Assembly: GCA_900660155.1 (NCBI GenBank)
Contig: CABFPE010000347.1
Span: forward strand, 456,974 to 520,973
DNA: 64,000 nt
Source of the DNA: Hofstenia miamia
Taxonomy: Eukaryota; Xenacoelomorpha; Acoela; Hofsteniidae
Direction: 5' to 3'
In this document: positions 1 to 11,874 of the stretch, one piece after another
Layout: each line of letters opens with the position of its first letter
Numbering within the stretch: position 1 is the first letter of the stretch
The notes under the pieces: generated by a model
Seen by the model: only the letters and a program-made list of their open reading frames with translations
Databases searched by the model: none
What the model was told of the DNA's origin: nothing
Position numbers and translations under genes: made by a program

Positions 1-45
1 TTAACAGGTTTGTGTCTCCGACTGTGCTTTGTGGGAGTAAATAAC

Positions 46-48
<3 letters not shown>

Positions 49-84
<36 letters not shown>
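49..84. repeat. (TA)n microsatellite
   Basis: About 18 uninterrupted TA units near the left edge. Confidence 0.95.
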
Positions 85-85
<1 letters not shown>

Positions 86-86
<1 letters not shown>

Positions 87-1043
87 CTTGACTTAAAAAA
101 ATTCTAGAAGCGAGATAAGTTCAAAAATAAATAAATTTTTTCCATTTTAAAAAAGACATTTTTCCTTTAAAACTTTACATTTCTAAGTGTGTCTGTAGTT
201 ATTCTAACATTGATATTTTACTATATTAACAATTTAGCGAATCAAAGATATAAAAGTAGTATAAATAAAGATATTCGATGAAAATTACAGCGACTATCCA
301 ATAATAAAACTCTAAAACGATGTAACCAACGGTACCAGAAGTAACAACTACCAATATGCTAATATTGTAAAATACTATATGGATTAATTTCAAAGTAATA
401 AATTATTTTGTGCATAAGCAGATTAATTAAAAGTATGGAATCTGATTTGCCTTCTGTTGAATTCACTGAAGTTAAATGGAAACAAAACTCAGCCTAATTA
501 GCAGCTAACAAAATGGAAACTTATTTATATTTGACGCTCGAGAGTGAGACAGACATGAGTGACTCATGAATAATAATGATAATGAAACTATAATTTACAT
601 GCGTAAAGACAAGCAAGAGGATAACATCTAAGAAGTATATCACATTAGCCAACAGCCAATGGGCTTTAACTGACTTAAATCAATATGATCATCAGCCATT
701 TGTAATGATACACATAGAAAATGGCACCTAATTATAAGAATATTACAGGAAATCTGAACACGTCTTGATAGACGCAATGCCATTTAATCCAATGTGAAAC
801 ACATTTTTATCAATCATGTCCACGGACGCCAACTGCTAACAATCGCAATTGATTGACAAGCAAGGCGGAGTGATATAAATTGTTATATAAATAGTGGAGA
901 TTTGTGAAGATTATTTTCGCAGTTAATATCTAAAATAGCTAAAATTATCAAACACTAAGGATGTGCTCTAAAGCACATTACAGAGTGCTTACACTAATGC
1001 AGTCTAAGTGGGTAAAAATGCTAGAAATACACAAGAAACCTAC
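86..1043. other. Intron sequence left of exon 3; nothing recognised
   Basis: AT-rich sequence after a (TA)n tract. I looked on the minus strand for the next GT8 exon and found no convincing motif with splice sites. Confidence 0.5.
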
Positions 1044-1194
1044 TTGATGATAGTATGAGTTAAATATGTCTTGATCACCACCCTTGTGAGGATGTGCTAG
1101 GTAATCCCAATTCTCCAACATCTTGATTATTTCATGAAATTGGGTCTTATTGGGCGAAGTAACCATGATACCAGAATTAAATATATTGGAATGT
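1044..1194 (-). CDS. GT8 glycosyltransferase, PGSIP6-8/IPUT1-like, exon 3 (FNSG and GGDQ motifs)
   Basis: Third coding exon, 151 nt. One base completes the Arg codon split with exon 2, then 50 codons follow, ending in phase 0. The acceptor is TTTTAG and the donor is CATCAA|GTAGGT. It encodes RHSNIFNSGIMVTSPNKTQF and later GGDQDIFNSYYHQ. FNSG and GGDQ are the two conserved GT8 motifs that follow DxD, and HSxxFNSG after CAVLR is the PGSIP6-8 arrangement. The remaining C-terminal exons, which should carry the HYxGxxKPW-type motif, are not seen between 1 and 1043 and must lie left of the window. Confidence is high because three separate exons agree in strand, order, phase and family. Confidence 0.88.
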
Positions 1195-1294
1195 CTAAAA
1201 GAATTTAATTCAATAAAGTATATACATTAAATATAACAAAATAAAATCACCAATTAACCCTAAACTACCCAGAGGCATTTTTTACAATTTGTGA

Positions 1295-2035
1295 TTTCTA
1301 TAATAATTTTTTAAACGCTTATGACTCAGTAAATTTAAAATCTGAAAACTACTGGATAGACAATCGCCTCCTCTTTCTATTTTGAGCAATGGCAGGAAGC
1401 CTTCCAGGCTACATGAACAATATTTTGGTAGTCTATTTACAGTAAACAAAATCGTGAAGGTTAGTTGTTGCTGACGTGGGCTTTAGATCGCCTTATTATC
1501 AGCAAGCTGGACATAGAACATTTGAAAGCTTTTGCAAAAATCGGATTTAAAATTTTCATGTATTTCAGGCACATTAATAATTTTAGAAAGCTTTTTTACG
1601 ATAACAGGGAGCAGATTTACCCATAAATGACCTCACATCCAAAATTTTTCAAACTTTCTAATAGGCTTGGCGGAAAAATGTTTGACAGTGTGAATTTCAG
1701 AAATGAAGCAAGAATTTTCAAAAATCAAGTGCAATTGGTGACAAAGACCATGCCTTAGACAGCTTTATTATCTGAATGTTAGTATGGAAAGAATTCGAAA
1801 GTTTTTTCAAAAATCGGATTTTCCATTGAAAAAAAATAATATCCTCATGTACTTCAAAACACGAATAATTTTTACCATAAATTTTCACCGCAACAGGGAA
1901 GCGTACTTACTCATACATGTGCCCAAATCTCACCAGTCCCAAATGTCTTAATACGCTTGAAAAAAATTGTTTGAAATTATGAACAATACGGTTTGTGCAT
2001 TAAAGTCACTATAGGCAGTTAAGGTTAAGACAAGC
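1295..2035 (+). repeat. Dispersed repeat family A, two tandem divergent copies
   Basis: Two successive diverged copies (about 1295-1690 and 1690-2035) of a repeat also seen at 15765-16260, 24625-24990 and 51040-51470, always on the plus strand. Shared phrases include GTTAGTTGTTGCTGACGTGG, GGGCTTTAGA, AAAATCGGATTT, CATGTACTTC and TAATAGGCTTGG. No open frame or terminal repeats are visible. The class is unknown. Confidence 0.55.
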
Positions 2036-2188
2036 ATGTATAATTGTGTTGAATATTGATTTTGCGAAATACATCGAATTAAAATAGATGTCTGATAAAC
2101 GTTTATCTTTACAACGTTGTTGTTAACGTTTTATGAGCTTGAGAAAAGTTGTTGCGTTGGAATATTATCTAAATTTGGTATGCGAAAT

Positions 2189-5170
2189 CATGGCCGTCTT
2201 GAATTGGAAGGCCCAACAACCAATAAACGGCAGTGCCAAGAGAAGGGATAATAAACAACTAATTTACGCGGTAAACGTTTCGTGCATACAAAAGTTATAT
2301 AATAATTAACTGTTACGCATCACGCTGTTATACCGAATACATGCGCTGTAGTACATTGTAAGTCCAATTACTATGCAAAAGATGGGTACGTACAAATTTA
2401 TTCGTTTCCTAAAAACAATTCCATTAACAGTCAATGGTTGAATAGTATTAGGCGATTAGACTTCCAACCCACTTCTTCTAGTGGCGTTTGTTCTTTTCAT
2501 TTTACGCCTTCAGATTTTATCACAAAAAGTATTTCAATTAGAAAGTCGCGCATTGGTAAGTCACTCAAAAGAAAAAGGTTGAAAGCGGAAGCTGTTCCTA
2601 CCATTTTTCCTGATTATCCCAGTTATTTTCAAAGTGCAAATACTTCTGTACGTGAAAGTCCGTCTGCAAAAAAAGAACGTATTGATAATCAGGTACTTGA
2701 AAAATTTAATTTATCTGATAGTTTAACTGTAGAAGCTATAGTTAATATGCATTATGATGGATACAGCTTAAGAAATTGTGATTCAGAAGAATTCTGTTTT
2801 TATAAAATTTCAGTTACTAAAGTGCCTTTAATAGAAAGATCACTGATTCTTAAAACTAATGATACTGTTTTCTCTTGCCAATTATTTAGTAGTACGACAC
2901 TAATTAAATCATCAGAATATTCCCACATCGTTTCCAAAGGGATTGTAAATCGAAAAAGTCAGTTAGACAACTTAATATCTTTTTTGAACAATTATCAGCC
3001 CAACTATTATCAGGATGTTTTGTTCTATAGTGAACTTGTTAAAAAAGATTTTTCTGATATTCCAAAGTTCAATATTTATAAACTCTTATGTGATCAACTT
3101 CATTTACTCCCAGTTTCTAGTCATGCAAGGAGATATTCCATTTCAACTATAATATTTTGTTTAGAAATATTTTCAAAATCTCAAAATTTATATTCAACAC
3201 TAAGAGACTATTTGTGTCTACCTTCACTTACATTTGCGAAACATAGTTCATTCAACCACTGCAAGTTTTGGTTTGCAAGATATGTCTTATTTCAATTCTA
3301 TTATTTCTTCATGTTATCATAACAATGATTATAATAGAGATGTTATTGTTTGTGCTGATGAAGTAATGGTTTCGCCTGGCTTTACATACACAGCGGGAAA
3401 TATTTATGGTCAAGCATGTAATTCCAATTTCGATGTTAATCCTGCTTCCTCAGTATTAGCATTTTATGTTAAATCAAAGGAGACGGACGTTGTTGCATTG
3501 TTTCCATGTAAGAGACTCAATAGTGAATCAATGTTTCACTTTTCAAAACAAGTTTTGAACTATTTAAAAAGCAAAGGGCTTCGCACATGTGCCTTCATTA
3601 CCGAACGGTTTGAAATCAATCAGTCATGTTTGTTAAGTCTTGCAAGTAACACTAATGACACAACCAGCTATACTTGTAAATCAATAATTTCAAATGAAGA
3701 TGAACTCTTTCAATTTGGGTTCGAAAAGGTCTAATTGAGTTTACTGCATTTAATGATGACTCAAAAAAGTGCTTAGCAGACTTTAACACACTTATATATT
3801 AAGGAATCAACATCGATTTTGAAAGTAGGAAGGAGTGTCATTCATAAATGCATTTCGCCGAGTACTTTTGAAAAGCAACAAGTTCGACCTGCTTCCTTAC
3901 TCTTTTCTGAAAGTACTTTAGCTGCAATTGAATATTTTAATTTGGATAACGGAAAAGATGGAGGAACATATCAGTTTATTGACATTATTTCTAAATGGTG
4001 GAGAATATCCAACGTCAAAAATCCTATTAATTGACTTCATGAGCGTGATTATTGGAAGTCACCCATAAAGAGCACAAATTCAAGGCAGTATGAGTTTTTG
4101 CAATCATTTAAACAGTGGATAAATTCACACGAAAATAACAATAAGGCGTTTTTCACTTCTGACACACTGAAAGCTTTAAAGAGATGTGTAAATTCACAAC
4201 TATCACTGATTAAAACATTTCTTATTGATAAAAAGGATGCCTACATTCTCTTAGGCAAATTTCAAAAAGATACAGAAATGCAATTCAGTCAATATAGACA
4301 ACTGTATGGTTCACAGTACAACATCAAAGTTAGCGACATTCTAAAAGCTGAAAAAAAATTACGCATTAAAAAAGTGTTTCAACATGATATGCTAAGCGAT
4401 CTTGCCAGTTTGGATACCAAAGAAACACTAATTACTCATTCTCCAATTGAGTATGAAGCTCTTTATGATTTTAATGAAAATTATGACGACAATTTATCAC
4501 ATGATGACAAAAACGTTATATTTTACATATCGGGATATGCCCAAAGACAAATTAATAAAAGCTGTTCTCAGTGTTCGTCTGCAGCTCCAATGCAAGATTC
4601 TAATGTCTCAACTTTGTTAAGCATTTTAAATCGAAATGGGCTTCAGATGCCATCTTTTGAAACATATTCAGCTGTGCTGTGGGCCTTTGCATGTTTCAAA
4701 AATTTATCAGAAAAGGTTATTCTGGATGATCCTGAACAACGAAAGCGACTTTATTCTTTTTTTAGTAATAATATTCTAGAAGAATATTTATTCTGTTGTT
4801 GTAAAAAAGTTCTTTTTATTTCAATTAACATTATGTTAAAGAATCGAGTCATTGTTTATAATGATGGTATTCATTCCGCAACATCTAAGCAAAGACTATC
4901 AAAGTTTTCATTGTAAATTTAGTTTGTGTTGTGATTTATAATTTCATGTTATATTTAACATATATATTTTACTTAATAGCTTTTCAATGGGGTAACTTAG
5001 AAAAACTATGCAAATTATAAAAATTAGCAATGTAAGTGAGTGTCTACATCTTTAGTTTTCGTTAATCTTAATTTTGACAACTTAAACTATAATTTTTAAA
5101 AAATTGTGTATCCCTTCTCTTGGCACATTGTATATTTGCTTGTTAGGCCTTCTATTTAAAGACGGCCATG
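2189..5170 (+). mobile_element. P-superfamily (THAP9/P-like) DNA transposon with inverted repeats and target duplication
   Basis: A bounded 2,982-bp element. The ends are inverted repeats of roughly 65 bp at about 80% identity, both starting CATGGCCGTCTT (2189-2255 and the reverse complement of 5104-5170). The 7-bp direct repeat GCGAAAT flanks it at 2182-2188 and 5171-5177; P elements usually make 8 bp. It carries a THAP-type transposase in the plus orientation and sits in intron 2 of the GT8 gene on the opposite strand. Frame breaks in the transposase suggest it no longer moves on its own. Confidence 0.85.
2342..4916 (+). pseudogene. THAP-domain P-like transposase, frame-broken
   Basis: The N-terminal zinc finger begins CAVVHC at 2342 and closes with GVCSFHF near 2490, giving the C2CH THAP pattern. 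No ATG precedes it before an in-frame stop, so an upstream first exon or a lost start is likely. After a Lys-rich linker come the THAP9/P-type helices ARRYS...LEIFSKS..LYSTLRDY. The RNase H-like core starts with CADEVMVSPGFTYTAGNIYG near 3340. A C-terminal part has YISGYAQRQI followed by CSQC, the P-family C-terminal signature. Open pieces 2342-3322, 3234-3734, 3819-4034 and 4098-4916 lie in different frames, so at least two shifts and one stop interrupt it. The piece order and domain content match THAP9/P transposase. Confidence 0.8.
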
Positions 5171-5177
5171 GCGAAAT

Positions 5178-6387
5178 GCTAAATATTCAAAATATTTTCT
5201 TTCATACAATACAATCAATGTTTTTAAAATTAAAAATAACATTGAGGATAATTACACCTAAACATACCATCATGAGTTTGTTTAAAGGTATAAAGGGTTT
5301 TTCCAAATTTTGGAAACATTCTCTCCAAACGTACTAAAAAAATTTGAAAATTTCGGAGTATTGGTATTGAAACACCTACTGCTGGAAAAATTGCAATGTG
5401 ATTATGAATATTTGTGTTAAATTATTCATGAAGTGAATAGCGGGCTTGTTCAATTTTATCAGATAACAGTATATCCTGTAAAGTAAAACTACATCCTAAC
5501 CAAAAATGCTCTGGCTTTTCTACTGGTTGTATTGAAACAACACCATTTCATGTGAACTTGCACAAATTCTATCGCAATGGAAGAAAGACTAATATGCTTA
5601 CTCTTGAAGTTTCCCAATTTGAGTATCTCACAAAACCAGAAACATTCTTAAATGATTCCATAGTGAACTACGAACACTTCAGGCTATTCAAAGAAATGCT
5701 AGTCAGAAGTTTACTATTAGTCAACCTCTACACATCATTCATCTAATATAGTAAATAAGACAAACTCTAACTGCATGTCGTGAATTTTATAATCGATTTC
5801 AGGTAATCATAGCGTACGTAATAAAACCTTATTGCAAAGCTTTTTTAGTGAACCATCTAAAAATATTAATGAAGCATTTAGATGCTTACTTTTAAACCTA
5901 GTAGAACCAGATGCGTTATTTTAGAATCAGTTTGGAGCAAACAATGCATTTCTTCAAAGGCTCACTTAAGAACTTCTCGGAGTTCAAAGTTTTTATGAAC
6001 TCAGGCCAAACGATTAGAGCATCTTGATGAAAAACCTGCATCTGTAAATTCTTGAAATTGACTGCATAGATGCTTACTTTGTCGAAAAAAAATATATATA
6101 TATATATATATGTACAGGTTATAATCTTAAGACTTTGAATATTTTTATGAAAACTTTTATTGCTTTTATTGTGACGTGTTTCGACAAACATTGCCATCTT
6201 CAAGCATTTGTAGCAATGTTCCCGAATTTTTTTCATTAAATGTTTTTGATCTTTAATAAATGTTTAAATTTGATTGATATCTTTATTTATTAAGGTTTTT
6301 TTGGTTGATTTAATACATATGGTTTCTGCTATTTTAGTTTCACGATGTCTTACTAGCATGTTAAAAATTTTTTAGATTAGGTGCACA
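5178..6387. other. Intron 2 sequence; simple repeat and a hammerhead-like motif only
   Basis: It contains a short (TA)n tract near 6092-6111 and a Penelope-type motif at 6160-6210. No gene is supported. A stretch reading YLTKPETFLNDSIVN near 5630 is weakly like the ULP1 protease N-terminus but is too short to call. Confidence 0.45.
6160..6210 (-). ncRNA. Hammerhead-like motif, Penelope pLTR type, degenerate
   Basis: The minus strand reads TTGAAGATGGCAATGTTTGT followed by CGAAACACGTCAC. This order (GAAGA, small stem, CGAAAC, GTC) is the core arrangement of minimal hammerhead ribozymes in Penelope-like element ends. The first core element has an extra U (CUUGAAGA instead of CUGAAGA) and stem I is not evident, so it is probably a dead copy. 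Confidence 0.3.
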
Positions 6388-7100
6388 TCCATGAATTTCA
6401 AAAAGGCTTTTGATAATATCTCGCATTTTATTATCTTGCGTAAGCTCAGAAAATATTGTCTAGGCGACTTTCTTCATTGATCAATGCGCCGTAGGCGCAG
6501 TTGTCAGCTTCAATACACCCGCGTCATCGATGTCAAATTACACTAATCTTGAGACTTCTGCGTTCTAATTTCACTTAGTTGTTTATCTAAGCTGTAATTG
6601 CCCACAACTCCGAAAAAAATTACTACAGGGTCTTCATTTGCAATGCTACAAAATGATAATTAGATACAAAATTCCAACTCAGTTTATCATAGATTGGTTT
6701 TAGCTGAAAATGTGAATTTGGTAAAATATTTTTAGTTAATAAATTTTGATTACATAATTTGATGTTAATTGTACGAAATAAAGTTCCAGGTTACAAATGC
6801 AAACAAAAGAGTTATCATAACTTCACAAAATAGGCTTCACGCCATTTATGTGAAAAACGCATACACCGTCAATATCTTATTAAATGTACTTACTTCAGGC
6901 ATTCGAATTTCTAGTGTAGCTGCACAAGCTTCTGTGCATACGGCTATTCCTTAATTTATACAAAATGATCTGCTTAACATCACCTAAAGCGTGACCCAGA
7001 TGTTCCCTGGTTAACTGAAGTAAAGGATCTTGACGTTATCCTGAAACTAAATCTTTCTTGGAATAAACACATTTGAACTCAGATTAAAAACATATTTTTT
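6388..7100 (+). mobile_element. Non-LTR retrotransposon (CR1/Jockey-like) remnant
   Basis: Two decayed reverse-transcriptase pieces lie in the plus orientation. NFKKAFDNISHFIILRKLRK near 6393 corresponds to RT motif A (FxKAFDxxxHxxLLxKL). VKDLDVILKLNLSWNKH near 7020 corresponds to the post-RT signature (KxLGVxLDxxLxWxxH). Stops interrupt both and most of the element is missing. The clade is not resolvable. Confidence 0.65.
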
Positions 7101-7435
7101 TTCTACTAATAAATTGATACACTTTTCACTGTCGTCATGAATCAAACTTAACATTGTGAAAATTCTGGTTTTTGTAGAATTCATCATTATATAAAGGATT
7201 ATTAAAATTGATACTACTCTCAAATGAACATTATTTCATATACAGTATCCACAAACTCAATTGCCTTCATTCCCACATTACTTGCAGAATTTAGATCTGG
7301 CAATTTTCAATAATTTTTATAGGAATTATTAAGATATTATCTTTGCCAATTATTTCCATTAGCTGCCACTGAAATCTCTGCCCTGACACACTTGGTTGTT
7401 TTGTTAGAGTATTAATACAAAAACTTCCTCTGTGA

Positions 7436-7911
7436 TAGAGCCCGACGCCACGCCGGCGGAGCCGCTGCCGCGGATGAACTGCGCACCGCCGCCGCCGCCG
7501 ATGATTTCCATCGGCGTACAACGTTCATATTGTGATTTAATTTAAGTAGGACTTTTCATAACAGAATGTTATGAGAGTGAAGTGACTGACTGAAAAAATT
7601 GATATACACAAAAATNGCATACAACGTTCATATTGTGATTTAATTTAAGTAGGACTTTTCATAACAGAATGTTATGAGAGTGAAGTGACTGACTGAAAAA
7701 ATTGATATACACAAAAATGTTAGGTTTATCTAGGCCTATATACACACCGTAACTGTAGCTTCATGCATGTGCACTCGGTGAGTGGGCCTATAAGACACGG
7801 TATAAGCCTATTCAGGCGATTTTTTAATCAAATTTAATCATTTTTAGCATACGTGGTATACGTCGGCGGCGCCGACGCCGCCGATGAATTTATTATCGGC
7901 GTCGGGCTCTA
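7436..7911. mobile_element. hAT-type MITE, GC-rich, with perfect 8-bp target duplication
   Basis: A non-autonomous element with perfect 14-bp terminal inverted repeats TAGAGCCCGACGCC. It is flanked by an exact 8-bp direct repeat CTCTGTGA (7428-7435 and 7912-7919), the hAT target-site length. The TIR start fits the hAT YARNG pattern. Both subterminal regions are rich in CGCCGCCGACG, in sharp contrast with the AT-rich surroundings. An N at 7616 separates two copies of 98 bp (7518-7615, 7621-7718), probably an assembly overlap, so the true length is nearer 375 bp. Confidence 0.88.
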
Positions 7912-7919
7912 CTCTGTGA

Positions 7920-9190
7920 TCATTCTCAGATAAGATATACCGTTAACTACCTACACAGAAAAGGTTCCTTCAACTGTTATTCTTCGAAAAAAATTCTAAA
8001 AGAGATTTACATTTCACTTAAATTTGATATAAATTACACCTGCACATATTTTGTAAGATGGAGGTGTCCTATTTGCCGGAAATTTCAAAATGATACTTTG
8101 TAAAGCATCTATATATTTTATTTATTTATATATTATTTATTTGTATTTTTAAGAATCATGCTGTTTCATTATTTCTAGTAAAGCCCCGTACACTATTTTT
8201 TAATGAAATTTCGAAAAAAACTTTTAAATTCTCCACATACTTAGTTTTCAGAGAATTAGGAAGGCTAAAGTCCATGAAAACATAAACTGACCTCCGACCA
8301 TTTCATTTTCAATTTATGTTGCTATTCTTAATAATAAATAAATAACTGAAATGCGATGTCTACATACTAAGATATTTTTTACTAAACAATTGCTTTAAGG
8401 TATTAATGACTAAGGGTAGACATTAAAAGCGACTGCTCGAGACTGCAATGTTTAAATGAAACGGCTACTGTTTATTTTATTGACCAATAAAATGGCCTAT
8501 ATAGTAATAATTTACACTGAAAGTCTGTCAGCAAACGTAAACTCATTAAAAGTATACATACAAATCTATCGTCTGCTTAGATATATTTATATCTTAGCTA
8601 GACATAATCACATTTTATTACATAAGTCAGTTGTTTTTCAGGATACACTATACACGATATAAAATACAACGAGCATTTGACTTAAAATACCGTAACCGCC
8701 TACTTACCCCAGACGGCAAATATACGAAATACTTGAAAGAATAAAGTCGATTTATATTTCTGAGAAACGGTTTCAATACCTGTCAATTGACCGCCTGATT
8801 TCAGCAGCGGGAATCGACTTAAGTCGAAAAATTGAGAACAAATTGGTAAAACCCGGCGTTAGAATTAGCTTGTAATTAGTCATATAAAACATTTTAATTT
8901 ACAAAATTGAAGATAAGTGTTCTTTCTTGATATAGATTAAGCAAAACACTCGAATGCACAAAATACGCACACGGAAATACCAACACACTTATATTCGCTT
9001 TCTTAGTACACGCGATATAAATACGAATTTAAATTCTAAAATAAAATCTAACAATTTTACTTTAGACCTGATTTTGTAATCATGCTCTTTCGAAGTTCAA
9101 TGATGAAAAGCTGCTAAGACTAACAATCCAGTAAATTATTATATAAATAGAACCCAAATCTAACAACAAAGATGATAAAAATATACGCAC
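7920..9190. other. Intron 2 sequence; nothing recognised
   Basis: AT-rich. No coding similarity, terminal repeats or RNA genes were found between the MITE and exon 2. Confidence 0.5.
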
Positions 9191-9435
9191 CGTAGAACTG
9201 CGCAAAATCTTCCACAGTTGAAAATGTCGTCGATTCCAGGAAATGCAATAGCATCTGCATCGACAAAACAAAGTTTGGAATACTGTGTTAAAGTCAGCAT
9301 AAGAAGTTTGGCTACGTGTCCCTTGAATGCCCCATTATATGGAATTGTTGATGGGTCTAAGGTAATAACCTTCCAGCCATCATTTCTTAACACTTGACTA
9401 ACCTCTTCTGACACATCAGGTAAAGTTATTACGAC
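9191..9435 (-). CDS. GT8 glycosyltransferase, PGSIP6-8/IPUT1-like, exon 2 (DxD catalytic motif)
   Basis: Second coding exon, 245 nt: phase 0 in, two extra bases out. The acceptor is TTTAG directly before GTCGTA and the donor is CTACG|GTGCGT. It encodes VVITLPDVSEEVSQVL, then a DGWKV strand, then AHVAKLL-type helix sequence (here GHVAKLLMLTLTQY), then the DxD metal/UDP-sugar site in FVDADAI. It ends FNCGRFCAVLR; the last Arg is completed by the first base of exon 3. The spacing from DGWKV through the Lys-rich helix to DAD matches GT8 enzymes. The Cys-rich stretch after DAD (CGRFCA) is typical of the PGSIP6-8 branch (plants have CSKFCA) and not of glycogenin. No stops or shifts are seen, so this is probably a living gene. 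Confidence 0.9.
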
Positions 9436-9832
9436 CTAAACATCTTTCACTCACCACTTATATTTAAATAAAGAAAAAATGAATATAATTAGAGATGAAT
9501 GCAATCAAGAAACTTATTCCATTGATCTCAAAAGCCGCAACTCTGTATCAGGGACTTAGGATCGGCATCAAAACTATTTAACGAAAATAAATTTGTACTT
9601 CCATGAATTGTTTTGAACAACTTCTACACGCATTATTGCGAACAATTTACTATTGTTTTTTTTAAATTTACTGGTTGTTTTTAACTTAAATTTTTCACAG
9701 AACAGACACTTAAAAAGTTCTTTCATATTTTTCAAAATATTTAAATCATATGTGGCCAGAATTTCTGTGAGGGGCGGTTTGTACCAAATTTTTAAAAATT
9801 TCGTATTAAGCATCTATGTGCAAATTTATTAA
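9436..9832. other. Intron 1 sequence between exon 2 and the piggyBac; nothing recognised
   Basis: A 79-codon minus-strand open frame starts near 9813 but resembles nothing known to me. Confidence 0.4.
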
Positions 9833-11874
9833 TTAACACTAGAACGGCCAAGCGGTCAATTATGACCGCAAATTAAGTTTGCTTGGCTGTGCAGTGAGAC
9901 AATAGGATTGGCCAATGAAATGAAAGCTATGTATATTACACAAATAGCGTCCGCTCAAATTGTGTAAACTAAATAAACACACATCGTTAGTGGTCAATTA
10001 ACTAACGGTAGCTCTACCTTTCTTGGCCAAGCGGTCTTATTTGAGTGCTGCATAAATTTCGCTCGTTTCAAACCTGATTATTTAACATTACCCATTATAT
10101 TCATTAAGTCTGTTTATTATGCCTCGCCGACAAGGCTCACAGCGAGCTTTTGCTTTGTTTTTGCAAGAGCAATTAACTGAGTTTGACTCAGAATCAGAGG
10201 ATAATTCTAATTATGGCGCTGAAAATGAAGAAGAAATTCAAAACGCGCGTGTTGAAATTGAAAGTAGCCAATCTAGCAGCAGTGCACCCACTTCATCAGA
10301 TGAAAACGAGGCCAGTACTAGTCCTCCCATGGCTATAGCGTCATCACCATGGATTTCACGTGACGAAACAGAGTAGGAAATTATCAGAAACTCCAGTTCA
10401 GCCGGTCGACCAATATCCCAGAATATATTCAGAGGAACGCCAGGAGTCAAACCATTATTCAAACAATTTGTATCCCACGAACTATCATCTTGGCGCTTAT
10501 TATTCACTGAAAAAAACTTAGCACATATAATCTCATGCACCGAAGCAAAAGGTAAAGAAATTGATAACAACTTTTCGCTCCCTAAAACTTAATTTGAAGC
10601 ATTCCTTGGCTTGATTTATATTCGAGGTGTCATGGGCTTGAGACGAGCATCAATAGACGACATTTGGTCAGAGAAATTCGGCTCACCTCTAATCAAAAAA
10701 ACTATGCCAAGGCAATTTTAAGATTTTTGAGATTCGACAAATTTGAAACCAGAAGAGAGAGACGAACTACTGATAAATATGCTCACTTTCGAGATGTTCA
10801 CGAAGATTTTGTTAGACGATGTGTACAAGTTTATGTGCCTCACCCTAGTTTGACAATTGATGAGCATTTGCTGCCCGTGAAAAACAAGTGTCCGTTTTTG
10901 CAGTTTATGCCAAATAAACCCGATAAATTTGGTTTGAAATTTTGGGGAATTGGCAGATTGTGAGACAAAAAATTGCGTCAAGTATTACCCGTATCTTGGT
11001 GCAGATGCAAATAGAGATTCTACTGAGCCCGTTGGAGCTCATGTTGTGAAACAGCTAACAGAGCCATTCCTGAAGAAGGGGTACAACATCACTGCCGACA
11101 ACTTCTTCACTTCAGCCCCATTGGCGAAGTTTCTCTTTGCACAGGGCACGACGTATGTTGGGACGGTTAGACAATCATCAAGGTTGCTAATTCCAGCAAT
11201 GAAAGCAAAGCAGCCTCTCCATAAAAGCATTAATTATCGTTCTGAGTGCATAATGGCGGTATCTTATCAATCTAAGCCGCAAAAAAGTGTTACTTTATTT
11301 TCGACTATGCATTCTACGCCAAAAATAGACAACAATAACAAGCAAAAACCTGAAGTTATATCTTACTATAACGAAAACAAGGTGGGAGTTGATTGTCTAG
11401 ATGCAATGCTCNNNCAATCATCAAGGTTGCTAATTCCAGCAATGAAAGCAAAGCAGCCTCTCCATAAAAGCATTAATTATCGTTCTGAGTGCATAATGGC
11501 GGTATCTTATCAATCTAAGCCGCAAAAAAGTGTTACTTTATTTTCGACTATGCATTCTACGCCAAAAATAGACAACAATAACAAGCAAAAACCTGAAGTT
11601 ATATCTTACTATAACGAAAACAAGGTGGGAGTTGATTGTCTTGATGAAAACTTGCCGTTTTGAGAATTGTAGAAATAAATCAAACAACTTATGCGATGGT
11701 TGTCGAAAAATGGTGTGTGGAAAACATACAGAAACAAGGAAATTTGTGAAAGTTGTTTGTAACATTTGTAAAAATTAATTTTTTTGCAGTGTTGTACGTT
11801 GTTTTCAGGTTGCGGTCAAAAGTGATCGCTTGGCCGTTATAGGTATAAAAGTTTCCTGGCCGTTCTAGTGTTAA
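9833..11874 (+). mobile_element. piggyBac DNA transposon with TTAA ends
   Basis: The element is bounded by TTAA at 9833-9836 and 11871-11874. Its inverted repeats begin CACTAGAACGGCCA at 9837 and in reverse at 11870. A second motif GGCCAAGCGGTC recurs at 9846 and 10024 and in inverted form (GATCGCTTGGCC) near 11823, a likely transposase-binding repeat. It carries a broken piggyBac transposase. An NNN at 11412-11414 separates two copies of a 229-bp stretch (11172-11400, 11415-11643), which suggests two contigs joined inside the element. Confidence 0.93.
10119..11778 (+). pseudogene. piggyBac transposase (DDE_Tnp_1_7), broken
   Basis: It starts MPRRQGSQRAFALFL with an acidic Ser/Glu-rich N-terminus. 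The catalytic residues are visible in order: Asp in LTIDEHLLP (about 10855), Asp in ITADNFFTS (about 11095) and Asp in VGVDCLD (about 11390). The C-terminal Cys-rich zinc domain is present out of frame at about 11650-11778 (CRFENC, LCDGCRKMVCGKH, CNICKN). Early stops, a frame change near 10960 and a jump from VDCLD straight to the Cys-rich domain mark it as inactive. About 100 residues between these two parts are absent in the right-hand contig version. Confidence 0.9.

Noticed and set aside
5480-5745. ULP1/C48 protease-like words (YLTKPETFLNDSIVN)
   Set aside because: Only one short motif resembles the ULP1 N-terminal region; no catalytic His, Asp or Cys box follows in any frame.
7291-7521. 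Arg-rich 76-residue frame on the minus strand
   Set aside because: It is the GC-rich subterminal repeat of the hAT-type MITE read by chance.
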